In this document: piece by piece, positions 45,999-53,174 of the stretch
Layout of the letters: every line of letters starts with the position of its first letter
Numbering within the stretch: the stretch's first letter is position 1
From: Synergistaceae bacterium
Lineage (GTDB): Bacteria; Synergistota; Synergistia; Synergistales; Aminobacteriaceae
DNA: 54,651 bases
Assembly (NCBI GenBank): GCA_031280275.1
Contig: JAITGX010000060.1
Location: 1 to 54,651 of the forward strand
Reading direction: 5' to 3'
Made by a program: the position numbers and the translations under genes
The notes under the pieces: model-generated
Databases searched by the model: none
The model's input: only the letters and a program-made list of their open reading frames with translations
Told to the model about the DNA's origin: nothing

Positions 45999-46957
45999 CC
46001 TCCTTCTTCAGGCGGCTTTGCGGCTCCGCGGCGGTGCTGGCCGTGGTGCTGGCGCTCAATTTCTTTTTGTTCCGCGTCATGCCTGGCGACCCTCTGACCG
46101 CCATTATGGACCCGCGCTTTTCTCCAGAGGCCAAACAGCAGCTTGCCGCCCAATGGGGCCTGAACAGACCCATGAGCGAGCAGTTCGCCGTCTACATCAA
46201 GGAAATGCTCTCGTTTCGGTTCGGTCTGTCGATGATGACGGGGCAGCCCGTGTGGGACGAGCTGAAAAACCGCGTGCCCAACACCGTGGCGCTCCTGCTC
46301 CCGGCGCTGATTTTGTCGGCGGCTTTGGGGGTGTGGCTGGGCGTGAAGGCCGCCCTCGCCCGCGGGTCGAAGGCGGAGCGCCTGGTGCTGGTGAGCGGCG
46401 CGATCTCTTTCTCATTCCCGTCGTTTTTCGTACAGCTTTTGCTGCTCCTGTGCTTTGCCTACGCATGGCCGGTCTTCCCGCTGAGGGGAACAACCTCGAT
46501 CCCTCCGCCGGAGGGACTCATAACGGCCTTTCTCGACTACCTGTGGCACCTGACCCTGCCCCTTCTCTCTCTGGTGCTCCTGAGCTTCGGGGGGTGGGCG
46601 CTCTACGTTCGTAACATGATGGTGAAGACACTGGGCGAGGACTACGTCCTGATGGCCCGCGCGCGGGGGCTCTCGCGCCGCCGGGTGGTGTGGAATCATG
46701 CCTTCCGCTCCATCCTGCCTCCGGTGCTGACGATTTTCTTGCTGTCCCTGCCCGGAGTCGTTAGCGGCGCGGTTATCACGGAGACCGTTTTCTCCCTGAA
46801 CGGGGCAGGACGCTTTCTGTTGGAAGCCACCAACTCCCACGATTATCCCTCCGCAGGGGCGGCGTTTTTCCTGCTGGCTCTCCTGACGGTGGCGTGCAAC
46901 CTCCTAGCCGACCTGATCTACGTCCTGGTGGATCCGCGCGTGCGGCGCGTGCGATGA
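45995..46957 (+). CDS. Oligopeptide ABC transporter permease (DppB/OppB-like)
   Basis: 320 residues with six predicted helices. The start FFLFRVMPGDPLTAIM and the loop GLNRPMSEQFAVYIKEMLSF are typical of the first dipeptide permease; MARARGLSRRRVVWNHAFRS is the EAA-type loop contacting the ATPase. The start overlaps the binding-protein stop. The next permease gene begins at once (ATGA overlap at 46954) but is truncated, so the transporter is incomplete here. Confidence 0.94.
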   Translation: MTSFFRRLCGSAAVLAVVLALNFFLFRVMPGDPLTAIMDPRFSPEAKQQLAAQWGLNRPMSEQFAVYIKEMLSFRFGLSMMTGQPVWDELKNRVPNTVALLLPALILSAALGVWLGVKAALARGSKAERLVLVSGAISFSFPSFFVQLLLLLCFAYAWPVFPLRGTTSIPPPEGLITAFLDYLWHLTLPLLSLVLLSFGGWALYVRNMMVKTLGEDYVLMARARGLSRRRVVWNHAFRSILPPVLTIFLLSLPGVVSGAVITETVFSLNGAGRFLLEATNSHDYPSAGAAFFLLALLTVACNLLADLIYVLVDPRVRRVR

Positions 46958-47047
46958 AACGGCAAAATCGCGGCTGCGCGCGCTGCATACAGGCTCTCTT
47001 CGGCAAAAGTGATTTTTCGAGCCCTCTCGCCGTTTTTTCAGTTTGCA
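46954..47047 (+). pseudogene. Truncated start of a second permease gene (DppC-like)
   Basis: ATG overlaps the upstream stop (ATGA) as expected for a dppB-dppC pair, and about 30 residues follow (RCIQALFGKSDFSSPLAVFS) before unrelated sequence begins. The remaining permease and the ATPase genes are missing. The identification rests on position more than sequence. Confidence 0.45.
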
Positions 47048-47051
47048 GCAG

Positions 47052-47394
47052 TCATAACCAGCTAGGCAACTGCGAATATTTTTGCCTCCCTGCTGTCCAG
47101 CCTAGACTTTCCCGCTGGATTTTATAGAGCCTGGCGAACAGGCCGTTTCGGGTGAGCAGTTCCTCCCCGGCACCCTCCTCTGCCAGCCTGCCGTTATCCA
47201 GAATAACGATTTTGTCAGCGCCGAGCACCGTGCGGAGTCTATGGGCTATGACGATGACCGTCCGCTCCTTGACGAGAGCCGATATCGCTTTCTGCAGCTG
47301 CGTCTCGTTTTCCGGGTCGAGGCTTGCCGTCGCCTCGTCCAAAAGCACAATAGGCGCGTTTTTCAAAAGGGCGCGCGCGATGGATATACGTTAA
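47052..47394 (-). pseudogene. ABC exporter ATPase, C-terminal fragment
   Basis: Minus strand from the interrupted end at 47394: ISIARALLKNAPIVLLDEAT, then ASLDPENETQLQKAISAL, VIVIAHRLRTVLGADKIVIL, and a tail ending GWTAGRQKYSQLPSWL. Walker B (IVLLDEA), D-loop (SLD) and switch His (AHR) are present; Walker A and most of the LSGGQ motif are lost upstream. The gene is cut exactly where an IS1-type end begins, so the insertion or a later deletion removed the 5' part. MsbA-like half-transporters have this order. Confidence 0.85.
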
Positions 47395-47880
47395 TGTTCT
47401 AACTTTATTGTCATAATTTGCTGAGAAAGAAATAAAAACTAAAGCGAGGACAAATTATGGTTTTAGTAGCTTTAAACATGTCCCTTTTGTGGAAGTGAAA
47501 ACGTGGATAAATAATGAAGATTCGAATGGAAAACAGCGATATTTATGCCGAAACACTGAATATTCCCATTAAAAATTTTATACCGAATACACTTATAATG
47601 CTTATAAGCCTGAAGTGAAACAAGATATTATAAAAATGTCTGCCGATGGCACAGGGGTACGGGCAATATCGCGCATATTGGGTATAAGCAATAGATCACG
47701 ATACAGGTGAAGTTGTCGCATATTGGTTTGGCACACGGGAGCACGAAAGTCTTGATAAACTCATAGAATTGCTTGCTCAACTTGAAATTGGCAAAGTGTA
47801 TACTGACGGTAACTATGCGTACTATAAACGATTTTCTGTGGACAAGCTTGTTGTTACCAAAACAAATACGCAAAAAGATA
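47391..47880 (+). mobile_element. IS1-family insertion sequence remnant
   Basis: Left end GTTAATGTTCTAACTTTATT (47392 on) resembles the IS1-family terminus. Downstream are pieces of both IS1 genes. InsA-like: a broken zinc-finger start (CPFCGSENV from TGTCCCTTTTGTGG), NGKQRYLCR and KMSADGTGVRAISRILGIS. InsB-like: DTGEVVAYWFGTREHESLDK and GKVYTDGNYAYYKRF ending NTQK. The two parts are in different frames and joined by a deletion, and the 3' end is cut by the miniature element at 47881. Confidence 0.8.
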
Positions 47881-47973
47881 GGGCGTGTTTTAAAACTCCT
47901 TCACTATAAATGCATTAAAAAAGTGCCTAAAAACGGCTGTTTTTGTTGGAGTAGTCAGTTTTCAAACACGCCC
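47881..47973 (+). mobile_element. 93-bp miniature inverted-repeat element
   Basis: GGGCGTGTTTTAAAACT (47881-47897) and AGTTTTCAAACACGCCC (47957-47973) are inverted repeats with one mismatch. The interior is AT-rich with TATAAATGCATT and CCTAAAAACGGCTG, and has no gene. It is inserted in, or abuts, the IS1 remnant. A degraded relative is at 16521, and the ends resemble the IS at 436-934. Confidence 0.8.
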
Positions 47974-48101
47974 AAAACATTTAACTTTTAACTTTGAGAA
48001 CCTGGTGTGCAAGATTGGTCAAAAAAGGTATTCGTTAAATTCAGAACACAACCCCGATTGTGGGTTGATCCAACATGCGTTTTTGGGCTTGATAGGGCCT
48101 C

Positions 48102-48130
48102 TTGACAGAAAAGAAAATTTTCTTTAGAAT
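48102..48130 (+). promoter_or_regulatory. Promoter of the leu operon with palindromic spacer
   Basis: Perfect TTGACA (48102-48107), 17 bases, TAGAAT (48125-48130). The spacer contains the perfect palindrome AAGAAAATTTTCTT (48111-48124), which could be an operator. Transcription would start near 48137. Confidence 0.8.
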
Positions 48131-48177
48131 CTTAACCAATAGTTTTTATATTTTTGAAAAACAAAGGGGGAACGAGC

Positions 48178-48282
48178 GTGGTGAAACGAGAGCGGGGCGG
48201 TTTCTGGATCGCTGGTTTGGGTCTTCTCCTCGGACTTCGTGCGCACGCGGATTTCCTTTTTCTTTGGATCGGCGTTTTTTGA
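48178..48282 (+). CDS. leuL: Leucine-rich leader peptide of the leu operon
   Basis: 34 codons from GTG 48178, with GGGGG seven bases upstream. The peptide is MVKRERGGFWIAGLGLLLGL and then RAHADFLFLWIGVF. Codons 14-20 (TTG GGT CTT CTC CTC GGA CTT) carry five leucines, and two more follow, giving seven in 34. It ends 53 bases before an intrinsic terminator and upstream of leuA. This is the arrangement expected for transcription attenuation: ribosomes short of leucyl-tRNA stall here. The function is inferred from position and composition. Confidence 0.7.
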   Translation: MVKRERGGFWIAGLGLLLGLRAHADFLFLWIGVF

Positions 48283-48286
48283 CGTT

Positions 48287-48302
48287 TTTGCCGCGCGGCA
48301 AA
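48287..48302 (+). other. Perfect palindrome just after the leader peptide
   Basis: TTTGCCGC-GCGGCAAA is a perfect 16-base palindrome five bases after the leader stop. It can form a hairpin and may be the pause or alternative stem of the attenuator. Confidence 0.4.
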
Positions 48303-48334
48303 GCTGAAAAAACGAGAGACAAAACGAAAAGCGG

Positions 48335-48365
48335 GGATCCGGGTGAGAGCTCGGACCTTTTTTTT
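48335..48365 (+). terminator. Attenuator (intrinsic terminator) upstream of leuA
   Basis: GGATCCGGG (48335-48343) pairs with CTCGGACC (48350-48357) around TGAGAG, with one bulged A and one G-T pair, followed by eight Ts (48358-48365). The heptamer CTCGGAC of the right arm also occurs in the leader's leucine codons (48229-48235), so the left arm could alternatively pair there. Confidence 0.75.
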
Positions 48366-48374
48366 GTGCTTTTA

Positions 48375-48479
48375 GGAAACACTGATTAAACCCTCGTGGG
48401 GCTCTGCCCCACACCCCGCTTAGGGGTCTAGACCCCAAGGGGCCTTAGGCCCCTAAGAACCCCATTAATCAGTGCTTCC
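48375..48479 (+). repeat. GC-hairpin miniature element with intact target duplication
   Basis: Left end GGAAACACTGATTAA, right end TTAATCAGTGCTTCC, with one mismatch between the inverted repeats. It is flanked on both sides by TTTA (48371-48374 and 48480-48483), a perfect 4-bp target duplication. Two hairpin units lie inside. It sits between the attenuator and the leuA ribosome binding site, so it is transcribed as part of the leu mRNA leader. Confidence 0.9.
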
Positions 48480-48507
48480 TTTATACTAAATTAAAGAGGG
48501 GATTTTT

Positions 48508-50076
48508 ATGGAGAGGCAGCAGAACAGGGTTTACATTTTCGACACCACTCTGCGCGACGGCGAACAGGCGGCCGGGGGCAACCTGAACGTGGCGGAGAAA
48601 TTACAGATCGCCCGGCAGTTGAGCAGGTTGGGCGTCGACGTCATCGAGGCGGGGTTCCCAGCGGCGTCTCCGGGGGACTTCGCCTGTGTGGAGGCGATAG
48701 CGCGCGAGGTGAAGGACTCCGTCGTCGCGGGGCTCTCCCGAACGAAGAAGGAGGATATCCGTGCCTGCTTTGAAGCCGTGAAGAGCGCCCCGCGGCGCCG
48801 CATTCACACTTTCATCGCCACGAGTCCCATCCACATGGAACACAAGCTCCAGATGAAACCGGATGAGGTGCTGGAGGAGATACGCTCTGCCGTCTCCCTG
48901 GCCTGCGGGCTGGTGGAGGACGTGGAGTTCTCTGCCGAGGACGCTAGCCGGTCAGAGCTTCCTTTCCTGATTGAGGCCTTCAAAACGGCCGCTGCGGCTG
49001 GGGCTTCGACCCTGAACATCCCCGACACGGTGGGCTACGCCACGCCCGATGAATTTTATGAATTCTGCCAGGCAATCATCAAGGGCGTGGACGCGCCGAA
49101 AGCCGTCTACTCCGTTCACTGTCACAACGACCTGGGGCTTGCCGTGGCCAACTCCCTGGCGGCGGTTCGCGCTGGGGTCCGTCAGGTGGAGTGCACCATC
49201 AACGGCCTGGGAGAGCGGGCGGGCAACGCCTCCCTGGAAGAGGTGGTCATGGCGCTAAAAACCCGCGCTGACCGCTACGGTTTCGTCACGGGCTTGGACT
49301 CCACAAAGCTCCACCCCACAAGCGCCTTGGTCTCCCGCCTGTCGGGCGTTCACGTTCCCCCCAACAAGGCCATTGTCGGGGCGAATGCCTTCGCCCACCA
49401 GGCCGGCATTCACCAGCACGGCGTCATGAAAAACCCCCTCACCTATGAGATAATGAACCCTGAGGAGGTGGGCGCGTCCGGAAGTGAACTGGTGCTGGGC
49501 AAACACTCGGGACGTCATGCTTTTCGCGACCGCATCGAGCAGATGGGCTACGTCTTGACTCCCGACCAGATCGAGACGGCCTTTACCCTCTTCAAAAAGC
49601 TCTGCGACAGCAAAAAAAACGTCTCCGACGGGGACATCGCCGCCCTCATCGCCGACGAGATTCTCCCGGCGTCGGGCGAGGGGCTTTACGAGCTGAAACA
49701 CTGCTCCGTCAAAACCGGCAACGGGCCCACCCTGGCTGTCGTCACCCTGGCCAACGGAAAGGGCGACATCAGCGACGCGGCCACGGGTAACGGCCCTATC
49801 GACGCCGCCTACCGAGCGATTTGGCGCGTTATCGACCTGGAGCCGGAGCTGCTCAGTTTCAACATCAAAGCTACCAGCGACCGGTCGGACTCCCTGGGCG
49901 AGACCACGGTGCTTCTCAGGTCCGGTGACGTCACCGCGCCGGGAAGGGGCGTCAGCACAGACGTTATCGAGTCCGCCGTCAAGGCCTTCGTCAACGGGGT
50001 CAACCGGCTCCACGTTCTGGCCTCGGCCAAGGGCGTGGAGTTGAGCGTCAAAAAGCATAAACACCACTACGAATAG
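48508..50076 (+). CDS. leuA: 2-isopropylmalate synthase
   Basis: Condenses acetyl-CoA and 2-ketoisovalerate, the first committed step of leucine synthesis. 522 residues: the barrel starts with YIFDTTLRDGEQAAGGNLNV, with VDVIEAGFPAASPGDF, the metal-binding HCHNDLGLAVANSLAAV and INGLGERAGNASLEEV, and HQAGIHQHGV. A C-terminal LeuA dimer domain of about 130 residues is the allosteric leucine site in this family. The ATG follows AGAGGGG. Regulation by the upstream leader attenuator is likely. leuC starts 11 bp downstream. Confidence 0.97.
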   Translation: MERQQNRVYIFDTTLRDGEQAAGGNLNVAEKLQIARQLSRLGVDVIEAGFPAASPGDFACVEAIAREVKDSVVAGLSRTKKEDIRACFEAVKSAPRRRIHTFIATSPIHMEHKLQMKPDEVLEEIRSAVSLACGLVEDVEFSAEDASRSELPFLIEAFKTAAAAGASTLNIPDTVGYATPDEFYEFCQAIIKGVDAPKAVYSVHCHNDLGLAVANSLAAVRAGVRQVECTINGLGERAGNASLEEVVMALKTRADRYGFVTGLDSTKLHPTSALVSRLSGVHVPPNKAIVGANAFAHQAGIHQHGVMKNPLTYEIMNPEEVGASGSELVLGKHSGRHAFRDRIEQMGYVLTPDQIETAFTLFKKLCDSKKNVSDGDIAALIADEILPASGEGLYELKHCSVKTGNGPTLAVVTLANGKGDISDAATGNGPIDAAYRAIWRVIDLEPELLSFNIKATSDRSDSLGETTVLLRSGDVTAPGRGVSTDVIESAVKAFVNGVNRLHVLASAKGVELSVKKHKHHYE

Positions 50077-50087
50077 GGGGCATAAAG

Positions 50088-51344
50088 GTGAAACACTACA
50101 CCATGGCGGAGGCGATCATCGCCGCGCACAGCAAAGACCCTGTGGAAGCTGGAAACATCTGCGGGGTTGAGGTCGATTTCGCGTTCGCGAACGACATCAC
50201 GGCTCCGCCAGCAATTAAAGAATTTGCGAAAATGGGGGCTGAAAAAGTGTTCGACGCGGCGCGCTGCGCGATCCTGCCCGACCATTTCACGCCCCCCAAG
50301 GACATCGCCTCGGCGGAGCAGACCAAGATAAGCCGAGAGTTCGCGCGGCAGCAGGGGATGCTCTACTGGGAGATCGGCCGCGTGGGCGTCGAGCACGCAT
50401 TTCTCCCCGAACAAGGTCACGTTTTGCCAGGTGAGATCGTTCTGGGGGCCGACAGTCACACCTGCACCGGGGGCGCTCTGGGGGCCTTGGCCACGGGGGT
50501 CGGCTCCACGGACTTGGCGGCGGCTTGGACCCTGGGAAGCACGTGGCTGCGCGTGCCGGAGACCTGCAAGGTCGTCTTCGAGGGCGCGTCTTCCCCATGG
50601 GTGGGAGGCAAGGACCTGATACTAGCCGTTATCGGCAAGCTGGGGGTCGAGGGCGCGAGGTACATGGCCCTGGAGTTCCACGGTGAGGCCCTGTCTGCGC
50701 TGCCTCTGGACGGGCGCATGACAATGGCGAATATGGCCGTCGAGGCGGGGGGCAAAACGGGGCTCTTCATTCCCGACGAAGGTACCCTTGCCTACGTCAA
50801 GGCGCGGGCGAAGCGGAAATACTCCCCCATGCTTCCCGACGAGGGCGCGGTCTACGCAAAATCCATCACTATCGACCTGGACAGACTGGAGCCCGTCGTA
50901 GCGCTTCCTCACCTGCCGGAGAACGTCAAGCCCGCTAAAGAGTGCGGGGACATGGCCATTGACCAGGTGTTCATCGGCTCCTGCACCAACGGACGACTCA
51001 CCGACATTGAGCAGGCCGTGAAAATCTTAAAAGGGCGCCGGGTTCACGACCGAGTAAGGCTCATCGTCATCCCCGCGTCCTACGAGGTCTACAGCGCCGC
51101 GTTGGAGCGGGGCCACGTCCGCGACCTAACCGAGGCGGGCGCGGTGGTCTGCACTCCCACTTGCGGCCCCTGCCTGGGCGGCTACATGGGAATCTTGGCC
51201 GCCGGTGAACGTTGTGTCTCCACCAGCAACCGGAACTTCGTTGGGCGCATGGGCAGCGTGAAAAGCGAGATTGTCCTCGCCGGCCCTATGGTGGCCGCGG
51301 CCAGCGCCGTTTTGGGCCGCGTTGCTGACCCGAGAGAAGTCTAA
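50088..51344 (+). CDS. leuC: 3-isopropylmalate dehydratase large subunit
   Basis: Isomerises 2- to 3-isopropylmalate with a [4Fe-4S] cluster. 418 residues (the shorter bacterial/archaeal type). MAEAIIAAHS start, GADSHTCTGGALGALATGVGS, FIGSCTNGRLTDIEQA and VCTPTCGPCLGGYMGILA supply the three cluster cysteines. The GTG start at 50088 follows AGGGGGC. leuD begins 17 bp after its stop. Confidence 0.96.
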   Translation: MKHYTMAEAIIAAHSKDPVEAGNICGVEVDFAFANDITAPPAIKEFAKMGAEKVFDAARCAILPDHFTPPKDIASAEQTKISREFARQQGMLYWEIGRVGVEHAFLPEQGHVLPGEIVLGADSHTCTGGALGALATGVGSTDLAAAWTLGSTWLRVPETCKVVFEGASSPWVGGKDLILAVIGKLGVEGARYMALEFHGEALSALPLDGRMTMANMAVEAGGKTGLFIPDEGTLAYVKARAKRKYSPMLPDEGAVYAKSITIDLDRLEPVVALPHLPENVKPAKECGDMAIDQVFIGSCTNGRLTDIEQAVKILKGRRVHDRVRLIVIPASYEVYSAALERGHVRDLTEAGAVVCTPTCGPCLGGYMGILAAGERCVSTSNRNFVGRMGSVKSEIVLAGPMVAAASAVLGRVADPREV

Positions 51345-51361
51345 TCCAAGAGGTGAACGCG

Positions 51362-51877
51362 ATGAACACAATTTTGAGCGGCAAGGCTTGGAAGTACGGA
51401 GACTACGTGGACACGGACGTAATCATCCCGGCACGGTACCTCTCCGCCAGCACGCCGGAGGAGCTGGCGCCTCACTGCATGGAGGACATCGACGAGACCT
51501 TCGTGAAAGGCGTGCGAAAAGGCGATATCTTGGCCGCGGGGAACAACTTCGGCTGCGGCTCCAGCCGCGAGCACGCCCCCGTCGCCATCGCCGGCGCGGG
51601 GATTTCCTGCGTGGTGGCGGCCTCCTACGCCCGCATTTTCTTCCGCAACGCCATTAACGTGGGGCTCCCGATCTTCGAGTGCCCTGAGGCCGCGGACGCC
51701 ATAGAAAAGGGAGACCTGGTGGAGGTAAATCTTGAAACGGGCGCGATTACTAACATAACTAAAGATAAAACCTGGACGGCGCGGCCCTTTCCGCCCTTTC
51801 TGCGCGATCTGATCGGCGCGGGAGGGCTGGTTCCTTGGGTACGGCGACAGTTGGGGATTTCGGGGGCGGAGGCATGA
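51362..51877 (+). CDS. leuD: 3-isopropylmalate dehydratase small subunit
   Basis: 171 residues completing the isomerase swivel domain. Motifs: DYVDTDVIIPARYL, GNNFGCGSSREHAPVAIAGA and YARIFFRNAINVGLPI. ATG 51362 follows AAGAGGTGA; a GTG nine bases upstream is an alternative. The stop overlaps the leuB start (ATGA), indicating coupling. Confidence 0.96.
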   Translation: MNTILSGKAWKYGDYVDTDVIIPARYLSASTPEELAPHCMEDIDETFVKGVRKGDILAAGNNFGCGSSREHAPVAIAGAGISCVVAASYARIFFRNAINVGLPIFECPEAADAIEKGDLVEVNLETGAITNITKDKTWTARPFPPFLRDLIGAGGLVPWVRRQLGISGAEA

Positions 51878-52995
51878 AGAGTTACAAGATAGCGTGGCTG
51901 CCTGGCGACGGGATCGGCCCGGAGGTGACGGAGGAGGCGCGCAAAGCCGTGGATGCGGCGGGCGCGAAGCACGAGTTCAAGATAGAGTGGGTGCGCTATC
52001 CCTTCGGGGCGGCTCATTACCAGCGGACGGGCGAAACTCTTCCCGACTCCGCCCTGGCCGAAATGGCGCTCTGCGACGCGATGCTCCTGGGTGCGGTGGG
52101 GGCTCCCTCCGTGAAACCGGGGATTCTGGAGCGCGGAATCCTGCTTAAACTGCGTTTTCACTTCGACCAGTACATCAACCTGCGCCCAGCGCTGACTTAC
52201 AAGGGGGTGCCTTGTCCCATTCCGACGAGCGGGCGTATTGATTCCGTGGTGGTGCGCGAGAACACGGAGGATTTCTACATGGGCGTGGGGGCGGCGGCGG
52301 AAGGCGGAAATATCAACACGCCTTTTGAGGTCAAGAGGGAATTGTATAAAGTCTCCGGCCGCCTGAGCGCCGCTTTCTCCCCAGGTCACGCGGCGGCGGC
52401 GCAGGTTGGAATCCTCACCCGCCCTGGTATCGAGCGGGTAACGCGCTACGCCTTTAACCTGGCGAAAGGACGCGGGGAAAAGGAGGTGACTCTGGCCAGC
52501 AAGGCCAACGCCGTCCCTATTCTCTATGGATTCCTGGACGAGGAGACTCGGCGCGTGGCAGGCGAGTTCCCAGACATGAGCCTGAAAATACAAAACGTGG
52601 ACGCCCTGTGCTGCCATCTGGCGCGTAAGCCGGACAGCTACGGCGTCATCCTGTGCCCGAACCTCTTCGGGGACATTGTGAGCGACTTGCTTTCAGGGTT
52701 GACGGGAGGCCTTGGGCTTGGAGCCGGAGGGAATATTGGGGACAAGCTGTCCATGTTCGAGCCCGTCCACGGCTCCGCGCCTGACATCGCGGGCACGGGA
52801 AAGGCCAACCCTCTGGCGGCGGTTTTGTGCGCCGCGATGATGCTCGCTCACATCGGGGAAAACGAGGGAGCGCAAACCATAGGGCAAGCCTTGGAATCCT
52901 ACCTGGCGGAGAGCGGTGCGAAGAGGCCCGTAGAGCTGGGAGGCTCCGCCCTCTGCATGGAGGTTGGCGACGCCGTGGTGAAGAAAATCGGATAG
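51874..52995 (+). CDS. leuB: 3-isopropylmalate dehydrogenase
   Basis: NAD-dependent oxidative decarboxylation to 2-ketoisocaproate. 373 residues of the beta-decarboxylating dehydrogenase family: IAWLPGDGIGPEVTEEA, VVVRENTEDFYMGVG, LCPNLFGDIVSDLLSGLTGG and FEPVHGSAPDIAGTGKANP. The NTEDFY segment instead of the usual LTGGIYF is somewhat atypical and reminiscent of tartrate or isocitrate/homoisocitrate relatives, but the leu operon position favours leuB. ATG 51874 overlaps leuD and follows GGAGGC. Last gene of leuACDB. Confidence 0.9.
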   Translation: MKSYKIAWLPGDGIGPEVTEEARKAVDAAGAKHEFKIEWVRYPFGAAHYQRTGETLPDSALAEMALCDAMLLGAVGAPSVKPGILERGILLKLRFHFDQYINLRPALTYKGVPCPIPTSGRIDSVVVRENTEDFYMGVGAAAEGGNINTPFEVKRELYKVSGRLSAAFSPGHAAAAQVGILTRPGIERVTRYAFNLAKGRGEKEVTLASKANAVPILYGFLDEETRRVAGEFPDMSLKIQNVDALCCHLARKPDSYGVILCPNLFGDIVSDLLSGLTGGLGLGAGGNIGDKLSMFEPVHGSAPDIAGTGKANPLAAVLCAAMMLAHIGENEGAQTIGQALESYLAESGAKRPVELGGSALCMEVGDAVVKKIG

Positions 52996-53035
52996 TGAGG
53001 GGAAAGGGGCTTCGCTCCAGCGTTAAACCGGATTA

Positions 53036-53120
53036 AGAAAACACTGACTAACTCCCCAGCGGGGCTCCGCCCCGCGCCTCGCTGAGGGGTCTCGGTCCCC
53101 GAGGGGCCTCAGACCCCTAA
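53036..53120 (+). repeat. GC-hairpin miniature element, right end missing
   Basis: GAAAACACTGACTAA followed by CAGCGGGGCTCCGCCCCG and two palindromic units (GAGGGGTCTCGGTCCCC and GAGGGGCCTCAGACCCC). After CCCCTAA the similarity stops; no TTAATCAGTGCTTCC end is seen. It lies 40 bp after leuB and could act as a terminator. Confidence 0.7.
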
Positions 53121-53174
53121 TTTGGAGCTGATGGTTATTTGTAAGGCATTGTTTTCGCCAAAGGAGTGATGAAA

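Noticed and set aside
47773-47991. 72-codon frame across the IS1 remnant and miniature element
   Set aside because: A chance fusion of InsB remnant codons with element sequence; no start signal.
48137-48365. T-box riboswitch upstream of leuA
   Set aside because: No AGGGUGGNACCGCG-like antiterminator motif and no recognisable specifier stem; a leucine-rich leader peptide explains the region better.
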